Shown piece by piece: positions 58,400 to 64,000 of a stretch of 64,000 nt of DNA (position 1 is its first letter; every line of letters starts with the position of its first letter). The notes beneath the pieces were generated by a model. It made no database searches. It worked only from the letters and a program-made list of their open reading frames with translations, and was not told where the DNA came from. A program made the translations under genes and the position numbers. This DNA comes from Pseudomonas mandelii (GTDB taxonomy: Bacteria; Pseudomonadota; Gammaproteobacteria; Pseudomonadales; Pseudomonadaceae), in contig NZ_JAMYDU010000005.1 in the NCBI RefSeq assembly GCF_024138395.1, positions 248,001 to 312,000 of the forward strand, given 5' to 3'.

Positions 58400-58629
58400 C
58401 GCTGCGGTTTTCCTTTTTACTTGAACGGCCTTTTGAACACTAAAAATCCCGGAGCGCTGTGGGTGGGCGTCCGGTCAACTGCGTCGACACGATTTCATGG
58501 CGCAGGGCGAATACAGTAAACCTCGCGCTGCAATCTGTCTTGACTTTGTCTGACCTGCTCCCGGTACTTTTTTAACATTTAAGCAGGGAGCGGTCCGACA
58601 AACGGAAGGTTGGCAGGGGGGCGGCTCGA

Positions 58630-59010
58630 TCAGGCGACCTGAACCGGAATGGCATTGCTGGTGTGGCTCAGCTCGTTACCCGGCGCCATGTAGAGCATGC
58701 GCGGCTTGAAGTTGAGTAGCTCGGCTTCGCTGTAATGAGCGTAAGCACAGATGATCACGCGGTCGCCGACCTTGGCCTTGTGCGCCGCGGCACCGTTGAC
58801 CGAAATCATGCGCGAACCTTCTTCGCCACGAATCGCGTAGGTGGTGAAGCGTTCGCCGTTGTCGATGTTGTAGATCTGGATCTGTTCGTACTCACGGATG
58901 CCGGACAGGTCCAGCCATTCGCCGTCGATGGCGCAGGAGCCTTCGTAATCGAGTACAGCATGGGTGACTTCGGCGCGATGCAGCTTGGCCTTGAGCATGA
59001 TGGCGTGCAT
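58630..59010 (-). CDS. panD: Aspartate 1-decarboxylase proenzyme
   Basis: This 126-residue proenzyme makes beta-alanine for pantothenate. The self-cleavage site is Gly24-Ser25 in YEGSCAIDG, which produces the pyruvoyl cofactor. I chose the ATG at 59010 ([18 protein letters not shown]) because it is the conserved start; the frame opens further upstream into a REPIN. It lies near panB and panC, but a REPIN separates it from panC. The product joins pantoate in the PanC reaction. Confidence 0.97.
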   Translation of the reverse strand: MHAIMLKAKLHRAEVTHAVLDYEGSCAIDGEWLDLSGIREYEQIQIYNIDNGERFTTYAIRGEEGSRMISVNGAAAHKAKVGDRVIICAYAHYSEAELLNFKPRMLYMAPGNELSHTSNAIPVQVA

Positions 59011-59100
59011 GAGTGTTTCCCCAGGTCGGAATCGAACGGCGGGCAGTTTGCCCGAAGGCATGAAGGGCGGCAATACGATGTGGAAATTGACGCAGGACCA

Positions 59101-59190
59101 CTGTGGGAGCGGGCTTGCCCGCGATGGCGTACTGACAGTCAACATCTCTGTCGAGCTAAATCGCTATCGCGGGCAAGCCCGCTCCCACAG
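59101..59190. repeat. REPIN between panD and panC
   Basis: CTGTGGGAGCGGGCTTGCCC and its complement pair around a 50-base spacer. This is the GTGGGAGCGGGC subclass, also seen at 61126-61239. Confidence 0.85.
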
Positions 59191-59203
59191 GGTTTGGTGG
59201 TGT

Positions 59204-60064
59204 TTATGCTGGCGCGTCGAGATTCAGATGCAGGTTGTCGATCAACCGAGTCGTGCCCAGGAACGCCGCCACCAGAATCACCAGATCCCGATCTTCCGCT
59301 GTCGCCGGACGCAAGGTCAGCGCATGGCGAATTTCCAGATAATCGGCACGCAGGCCAGCGGCTTCAAGCTGTTTGATCTGCTCATTGATCAAGGTCGGGT
59401 AATCCCGCTCGCCCTGTTTAATTGCATCGGCAATATGGGTCAGGGTGCGATAGACCACTGGCGCGACGGCCCGCTGTTCTTCGCTGAGGAAACCATTGCG
59501 CGACGACAGCGCCAGACCGTCGGCGGCACGTACGGTGGGTTCGCCGATGATCTGGATCGGCATGTTCAGGTCATGCACCAGGGCGCGAATCACTGCCAGT
59601 TGCTGGAAGTCTTTCTGGCCGAAGATCGCCAAGTCCGGCTGGACCATGTTGAACAGCTTGCTGACTACCGTCGCCACCCCTTCGAAATGCCCCGGACGGC
59701 TGGCGCCGCACAGGCCCTCGGACAGTTGCGGAACGCTGACGCGGGTCTGACCGGCCATGCCGTCGGGGTACATTTCTTCGACGCTCGGTGCGAACAACAG
59801 ATGGCAACCGGCCTGGAGCAGTTTCTCCTGATCGGCGGCCAGGGTCCGTGGGTACTTGTCGAGGTCTTCGCCGGCGCCGAACTGCAGCGGGTTGACGAAA
59901 ATGCTCGCGACCACGAAATCCACCCGTTGGGTGGCTTTGGTAATCAGCGCGATATGCCCGCTGTGCAGGTTGCCCATGGTCGGCACGAAGCCGATGCGCT
60001 TGCCTTCGCCACGGGCACGGGCCACGGCGGCCCGCAGTTCGCGTACGGTTTTTACGGTGTTCAT
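59204..60064 (-). CDS. panC: Pantothenate synthetase
   Basis: This 286-residue ligase joins pantoate and beta-alanine. The nucleotide-binding motif is [16 protein letters not shown] (the HxGH type) near residue 26, with [23 protein letters not shown] near 148 and [11 protein letters not shown] near 183. Its ATG overlaps the panB stop by four bases, so panB and panC are coupled. The panD product is its other substrate source. Confidence 0.97.
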   Translation of the reverse strand: MNTVKTVRELRAAVARARGEGKRIGFVPTMGNLHSGHIALITKATQRVDFVVASIFVNPLQFGAGEDLDKYPRTLAADQEKLLQAGCHLLFAPSVEEMYPDGMAGQTRVSVPQLSEGLCGASRPGHFEGVATVVSKLFNMVQPDLAIFGQKDFQQLAVIRALVHDLNMPIQIIGEPTVRAADGLALSSRNGFLSEEQRAVAPVVYRTLTHIADAIKQGERDYPTLINEQIKQLEAAGLRADYLEIRHALTLRPATAEDRDLVILVAAFLGTTRLIDNLHLNLDAPA

Positions 60065-60861
60065 GCAGAGAATCCGTGTTCGATGCCAGGGAAAGTCGCC
60101 GCTTTGACTTCAGCGACGTAAGCGCTCAAGGCGGTTTGAATGCTGGTTTGGCCAGTCATGAAGTTCTTCACGAATTTTGGCACGCGGCCGGTAATGGACA
60201 GGCCCAGCATGTCGTGCAGGACCAGCACCTGGCCGTCGGTGCCGCTGCCTGCGCCGATGCCGATCACCGGGATCTTCACCGCTTGGGTAATTTCTTCGGC
60301 CAGTTCGCTGGGCACGCATTCGAGCAGCAGCATGGCCGCGCCGGCCTGTTCCAGGGAGATGGCGTCGGCACGCATTTGCCGCGCCTGGTTCTCGTTGCGG
60401 CCCTGGACTTTATAGCCGCCGAGGATGTTGACCGATTGCGGTGTCAGCCCCATGTGCGCGCACACCGGGATGCCACGTTCGGCCAGCAGACGGATCGAGT
60501 CCGCGAGCCACAATGCGCCTTCAACCTTGACCATGTGCGCACCGGCCTGCATCAACAGGGCGCTGTTGATCATGGCTTGTTCGTTGGTGGCATAGGCCAT
60601 GAAGGGCAGGTCGGCGAGGATCAGGGCATCGGCGTTGCCGCGTTTGACGGCTGCCACGTGGTAGGCCATTTCAGCGGTGGTCACCGGCAGGGTGCTGTCG
60701 TGACCTTGCAAGACCATGCCGAGTGAGTCGCCCACCAGCAGCACTTCAACCCCGGCCTCATTACAGGCATGGGCGAAGGTCGCGTCATAGCAGGTCAGCA
60801 TGGTGATCTTTTCACCTTTCTGCTTGAGGCTCTGGAGCGTGGTCAGGGTGATGGCTGGCAT
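60061..60861 (-). CDS. panB: 3-methyl-2-oxobutanoate hydroxymethyltransferase
   Basis: This 266-residue enzyme makes ketopantoate, the first step of pantothenate synthesis. The start [30 protein letters not shown] is conserved. [19 protein letters not shown] near residue 42 and [20 protein letters not shown] near 205 are typical. I chose the ATG at 60861, since the five residues before it are not part of the family. It overlaps panC. The upstream 376-base gap to folK holds a REPIN (61126-61239) and no other feature I can name. Confidence 0.97.
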   Translation of the reverse strand: MPAITLTTLQSLKQKGEKITMLTCYDATFAHACNEAGVEVLLVGDSLGMVLQGHDSTLPVTTAEMAYHVAAVKRGNADALILADLPFMAYATNEQAMINSALLMQAGAHMVKVEGALWLADSIRLLAERGIPVCAHMGLTPQSVNILGGYKVQGRNENQARQMRADAISLEQAGAAMLLLECVPSELAEEITQAVKIPVIGIGAGSGTDGQVLVLHDMLGLSITGRVPKFVKNFMTGQTSIQTALSAYVAEVKAATFPGIEHGFSA

Positions 60862-61125
60862 GAAAAAAATCCTCATTACAGGCGCTATGGAAACTACTGC
60901 GAGTAACGCGCGTGATTCGTCATTTATACAGGCGCACCTTCTTTCGTGGTGCTTGTAAGGCCTGGATTGCGCCCTTTAGCGCCGCGTTGGCGGCAGCGGG
61001 ACGCCTATAGTCGTGAGGAGAACCCGGGAAGTCAATTGTGTGTGTTACCGCATTGTTACGTGTGGGGTGTTACCGGGGTAACTGATGCGATTCAGCAGGT
61101 TTTTGCTGCTGCAAATCTTTGATAC

Positions 61126-61239
61126 GACAAAAACCCCTGTGGGAGCGGGCTTGCCCGCGATAGCGACTTTACATTCAACATCAATGTTGACTGATAGTCC
61201 GCCATCGCGGGCAAGCTCGCTCCCACAGGGGTTTTTGTC
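61126..61239. repeat. REPIN overlapping the folK stop codon
   Basis: GACAAAAACCCCTGTGGGAG and its complement form perfect outer arms, so the pairing extends about 10 bases past the usual REP unit. The right arm reaches into the folK stop codon (TGA at 61238-61240). Confidence 0.85.
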
Positions 61240-61723
61240 AATTCGGGGAGAGGCGTTCCAACCCGACGAACGGGCAGGCGGCGAGCAATGCTGGGAGGGT
61301 GCGGCCATCGGCCAGGCGCAAATCAGCCGGTGCCAACTCCGCCAGCGGATAGAGCACAAAGGCCCGTTCCTGCAGGTGATAGTGGGGGACTTTGAGACGA
61401 GGTTCATCAATCAGTCGATCGCCGAACAGCACAATGTCCAGATCCAGCGTGCGCGGGCCCCAGCGTTCAAGACGCTCGCGGCCTTGGCCGTTCTCGATGG
61501 CTTGCAGCGCATCAAGCAGGTTCAGCGGCGCGAGACTGCTGTCGAGCGCAGCGACCGCGTTGGTATAGCGTGGTTGGCCGGGCAGCAGCGAGTCGCTTTG
61601 ATAAAACCCGGAAACCCCGACCAGTTCGGTCTGCGGCAATTGCGCCAGCGCTTCGACAGCGCTGCGCAACTGTTCGGCGGGGTCAGCCAGATTGCTGCCC
61701 ATGCCGATGTAGATGCGTTCCAT
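61238..61723 (-). CDS. folK: 6-hydroxymethyl-7,8-dihydropterin pyrophosphokinase
   Basis: This 161-residue enzyme transfers pyrophosphate to the pterin in folate synthesis. GSNLADPAEQLRSAVEAL near residue 9 and RWGPRTLDLDIVLFGD near 89 are the family motifs. It follows pcnB by three bases, so it is co-transcribed with it. Its stop codon lies inside a REPIN arm. Confidence 0.96.
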   Translation of the reverse strand: MERIYIGMGSNLADPAEQLRSAVEALAQLPQTELVGVSGFYQSDSLLPGQPRYTNAVAALDSSLAPLNLLDALQAIENGQGRERLERWGPRTLDLDIVLFGDRLIDEPRLKVPHYHLQERAFVLYPLAELAPADLRLADGRTLPALLAACPFVGLERLSPN

Positions 61724-61726
61724 GGC

Positions 61727-63127
61727 TTATTCGCCTGTAGCGCTCGGTGCGCCGGCAGCGCGTTTGCGCTTGGCACCGCCGCTGCGGCGACGTTTGCGTG
61801 GAGCGCCAGTACCTTCGTCCTTCCCGCTGAGGTCGCGGATCATGTCCCGTCGTTCGCTGTCGTTGGCGTCCTGATAGTCGGTCCACCATTCGCCCAGGCC
61901 ATCGGTCTGCTCACCGGCGCTTTCGCGCAGCAACAGGAAATCGTAACCGGCGCGGAACCGCGGGTTGTCCAGCAACAGGTCGGCGCGTTTGCCGCTGCGC
62001 CGTGGCAGGCGCTCCTGCATGTCCCAGATCTCGCGGATCGGCATGGTGAAGCGTTTCGGAATGGCGATGCGCTGGCACTGTTCGGCGATCAACTCGTGAG
62101 CGGCTTCCTGCATCGCCGGAATCGGCGGCATGCCGCGTTCTTGCAGGCGCAACACACGGGCCGGCAGGGCAGGCCAGAGCAGGGCGGCAAACAGGAACGC
62201 CGGGGTGACCGGTTTGTTCTGCTTGATTCGCAGGTCCGTATTGATCAGCGCTTCACTGATCAGCGTGTGCGTGTAGGTCGGGTTGTATTCCAACGCTGTC
62301 GCACTGGCCGGGAACAGCGGATCAAACAGCTGCAGGTCGACCAGCATTTCGAAGGTGTCCGCGGCATGGCCGGAGAGGAACAGCTTGAGCACTTCTTCGA
62401 ACAGACGAGCCGACGGGATCTCGCGCAGCAACGGCGCCAGTTCGCGGATAGGCGTGGCGCTGTGTTTTTCGATGCCGAAATTCAGTTTGGCGGCGAAACG
62501 CACGGCCCGCAGCATCCGCACCGGGTCTTCCTGGTAGCGTTGCTTCGGATCGCCGATCAGGCGGATCAGATGATTGCGGATGTCGTGTACGCCGTTGGCG
62601 TAGTCGAGAATGCGTTCGCTGACCGGATCGTAATACAAGGCGTTGATGGTGAAGTCGCGGCGTTGCGCATCTTCTTCCAGGGTGCCGTAGACGTTGTCGC
62701 GCAGAATGCGCCCGCTTTCATTACGAGACGATTGGTTGCTGTCTTCGTCTTCGTCGTTTTGCGGGTGATTGGCGCGGAAGGTCGCGACTTCAATGATTTC
62801 GCGGCCAAAGTGAATATGCACCAGTTTGAAACGCCGACCGATGATCCGCGCGTTACGGAATTCGGCGCGTACCTGTTCAGGCGTGGCGCTGGTGGCGACG
62901 TCGAAATCTTTCGGCGTGATGCCGAGCAGCATGTCACGCACGCAGCCGCCGACCAGGTAAGCCTGGTAACCGGCGTTCTGCAGGCGTTCGACGATATTCA
63001 CCGCGTAACGGCTGAACTGTGCCTTTTGCAGCGAATGTTGGCCGCTGTTAAGCACTTCAGGCGTACTGCGAATGTGTTGCGTATGACGCTTGGGAGAACG
63101 GAATGACTGGAACAACTTCTTCAGCAT
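61727..63127 (-). CDS. pcnB: Poly(A) polymerase I
   Basis: This 466-residue polymerase adds poly(A) tails to RNAs that promote decay. The nucleotidyltransferase motif is YLVGGCVRDMLLGITPKDFDVAT near residue 57. RRDFTINALYYDP is near 158 and RFAAKLNFGIEKHSATPI near 210. The basic C-terminus (GAPRKRRRSGGAKRKR) is typical. I chose the ATG at 63127 (MLKKLFQSF); a GTG three codons upstream is possible. It is the first gene of the pcnB-folK unit, and crcZ lies upstream. Confidence 0.96.
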   Translation of the reverse strand: MLKKLFQSFRSPKRHTQHIRSTPEVLNSGQHSLQKAQFSRYAVNIVERLQNAGYQAYLVGGCVRDMLLGITPKDFDVATSATPEQVRAEFRNARIIGRRFKLVHIHFGREIIEVATFRANHPQNDEDEDSNQSSRNESGRILRDNVYGTLEEDAQRRDFTINALYYDPVSERILDYANGVHDIRNHLIRLIGDPKQRYQEDPVRMLRAVRFAAKLNFGIEKHSATPIRELAPLLREIPSARLFEEVLKLFLSGHAADTFEMLVDLQLFDPLFPASATALEYNPTYTHTLISEALINTDLRIKQNKPVTPAFLFAALLWPALPARVLRLQERGMPPIPAMQEAAHELIAEQCQRIAIPKRFTMPIREIWDMQERLPRRSGKRADLLLDNPRFRAGYDFLLLRESAGEQTDGLGEWWTDYQDANDSERRDMIRDLSGKDEGTGAPRKRRRSGGAKRKRAAGAPSATGE

Positions 63128-63261
63128 GGGATGCACTGTTTGAAGGAATGTTCGGCCATAACGAAGAATGACCGCATGATGGGCGGGGATTCTAGCATTT
63201 AGTCGGGGGATGGTGTAGGAAGCTGCGCAAGCGCTTGAAGGGGATGTCTGGCGGACGCGAT

Positions 63262-63413
63262 CTGTAGCAGCTGTCGAGCAGCGCGAGGCAGCGTTCGGCG
63301 GCGAAGCCGTCGTAAACCCAGAGACTACGGAGTGTCAGAAGAAAACTGCTTTTAGCATTTACGACTGCTTCGCAGCCGAACGCAGCCTCGCGCTGCTCGA
63401 CAGCTGCTACAAC
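63262..63413. repeat. Long inverted repeat, GTAGCAGCTGTCGAGCAGCG class
   Basis: Two arms of about 52 bases are nearly identical complements (63263-63316 and 63358-63411). It is a third repeat class, different from the REPINs and the GATCGCAGCC elements. It fills most of the gap between the pcnB start and the crcZ terminator, so it may be transcribed in the pcnB leader. Confidence 0.85.
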
Positions 63414-63451
63414 ACCGAACGCAGTAGCTGTTACAAAGGCTAAACGCCAGA

Positions 63452-63820
63452 AACCACAAGGGGAGCCGAAGCTCCCCAAGAAGTAGTTGCGTGCTCTATT
63501 TTTATTATTGGTTTCGGGCTTCTTGTTTTTGTTGAGCGCCCTCGCCATGAAGTTTTCCTTCATGACCCTCCCAATCGGGAGCCAAGAGCAAACGGATTGC
63601 TTTGGTCGCTGTGTTGCTGTGATCCTTCGATCCAACCAGTTCAGGCACTGTCTTGAGACAGTTTTTTATTGTTCTCGGCCTGGTCGTGGGGCAAGCCCCA
63701 AATGCAACGCCTCTCCAAAAGAATCAGTTAGCTACGCCTCTCGCCGTCTTGTTTTTATTGTGCGTGAGTCGATACGTCTTATTTTTATTGTCTTGTACAT
63801 TGCTTGTTATTGTTCTTGTA
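63452..63820 (-). ncRNA. crcZ: CrcZ, Hfq/Crc-sequestering small RNA
   Basis: The position between pcnB and (expected) cbrB, the sigma-54 promoter, and six A-rich CA motifs identify CrcZ. The motifs lie near 63811, 63785, 63755, 63667, 63528 and 63504, for example AAGACAATAAAAATAAG and CAACAAAAACAAG on the minus strand. The GGGGAGC/GCTCCCC hairpin at 63460-63477 probably ends the RNA, though the T run after it is weak. CrcZ binds Hfq and relieves catabolite repression when carbon is poor. Ends are estimated; the length of about 370 fits the ~400-base family. A plus-strand open frame across this region is not a gene. Confidence 0.85.
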
Positions 63821-63830
63821 CCAAACATAT

Positions 63831-63847
63831 AGCAGGGTGCGTGCCAA
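63831..63847 (-). promoter_or_regulatory. Sigma-54 (-24/-12) promoter of crcZ
   Basis: Read on the minus strand, TTGGCACGCACCCTGCT has the GG (63844-63845) and GC (63832-63833) ten bases apart. It predicts a start near 63820. CbrB is the known activator of this promoter in Pseudomonas. Confidence 0.85.
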
Positions 63848-63906
63848 CTTTTGTGAAGCCCAGTAAAACAAGGGGTTAGGCGGGCTAATGATGTTTTTCG
63901 GGGCCC

Positions 63907-63942
63907 AAAAAAACCGGGGCTTCGTTACCGTAAGCCCCGGCT
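63907..63942 (-). terminator. Terminator of the gene to the right (probably cbrB)
   Basis: Read on the minus strand, CCGGGGCTTACGG pairs with its partner ending in CCCCGG across a loop and is followed by seven T. It lies between the crcZ promoter and the window edge, where cbrB is expected. No cbrB coding sequence is recognisable in the last 50 bases. Confidence 0.75.
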
Positions 63943-63943
63943 T

Positions 63944-63971
63944 CTGTTACGTGAAAAAGCTGAGGTAACAG
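63944..63971. promoter_or_regulatory. Candidate CbrB binding site (CTGTTAC-N14-GTAACAG)
   Basis: A perfect seven-base inverted repeat with 14 bases between arms lies about 100 bases upstream of the crcZ -24 element. A third TGTTAC follows at 63990. The spacing and arms suit an enhancer-binding dimer site; CbrB is inferred from position and from the known regulation of crcZ. Confidence 0.5.
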
Positions 63972-64000
63972 TTTTTTCACAATCTCATGTGTTACCCGCA

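Noticed and set aside
56645-58519. 624-codon open frame on the plus strand
   Set aside because: It covers pgi on the other strand and starts inside a REPIN; no domain is visible.
63192-63635. 147-codon minus-strand open frame in the crcZ-pcnB gap
   Set aside because: It runs through the crcZ hairpin and the long inverted repeat; composition is repeat-like and there is no family pattern.
63487-63879. 130-codon plus-strand open frame opposite crcZ
   Set aside because: It crosses the A-rich motifs of crcZ read backwards (runs of Leu, Phe and Val), has no ribosome site, and the crcZ signals explain the region.

Overview
The window looks like chromosome from a Pseudomonas of the fluorescens lineage. 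The evidence is the gene order rpsT/murJ-ribF-ileS-lspA-fkpB-ispH, the type IV pilus minor-pilin cluster with pilSR, bamD/rluD-pgeF-clpB, the ndh-DUF3094-MOSC-DUF1780 block, pilABCD-coaE-yacG, and pcnB-folK-panBCD-pgi-acs lying downstream of the CbrB-dependent RNA crcZ. The sequence is GC-rich and many intergenic gaps carry Pseudomonas-type paired REP elements (REPINs).

Layout. 0-9 kb: end of creA, rpsT (minus strand), then murJ and the ribF-ileS-lspA-fkpB run, and ispH. 8.7-15 kb: minor pilin and pilus-tip genes (a divergent fimT-like gene, then fimU-pilV-pilW-pilX-pilY1-pilE). 15-19.4 kb: thiO, then pilR/pilS on the minus strand and a small zinc-ribbon-like gene. 19.6-25.2 kb: bamD, rluD-pgeF, and clpB behind a sigma-32-like promoter. 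25.3-25.9 kb: four tRNA genes (Asn, Pro, Lys, Pro), the two tRNA-Pro copies being identical. 26-34 kb, all minus strand: a secreted EGKCG-repeat/EF-hand protein resembling HvfA-type RiPP precursors, ndh and three conserved small genes, a K+ channel-like protein, an AI-2E-family permease, a SulP transporter and PPK2. 34-43.7 kb: a benzoate-type uptake set (AAHS-type MFS, BenE, OprD-type porin), a LysR remnant, a dctPQM TRAP transporter, trkH and an ECF-type permease. 43.9-49.2 kb: yacG-coaE-pilD-pilC-pilB and divergent pilA. 49.4-54.4 kb: BON protein, DUF2845, DUF748 and an RlmI-like methyltransferase. 54.6-63.1 kb: acs, pgi, panD, panC, panB, folK, pcnB (all minus strand). The last 0.6 kb holds crcZ, its sigma-54 promoter and a probable CbrB site.

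How the genes work together. Two regulatory circuits can be read from the sequence. First, PilS/PilR (16.3-19.2 kb) should activate pilA (48.7 kb), which has a well-matched -24/-12 promoter and an upstream inverted repeat. The prepilin peptidase, motor and minor pilins needed to build the fibre are also here. Second, crcZ at the right edge carries six A-rich Hfq/Crc-binding motifs. Four transport or catabolic genes in the same window (the MFS and porin of the benzoate set, dctP, acs) have matching A-rich motifs at their translation starts, so the window holds both the antagonist RNA and several of its likely indirect targets.

Limits. Names rest on recognisable motifs, lengths and gene order read by eye; no database search was run. 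Promoters, operators and RNA ends are predictions. I see no CRISPR array, prophage, integrase or transposase. The strongest candidate for something little described is the orphan EGKCG/EF-hand protein at 25976-26392.
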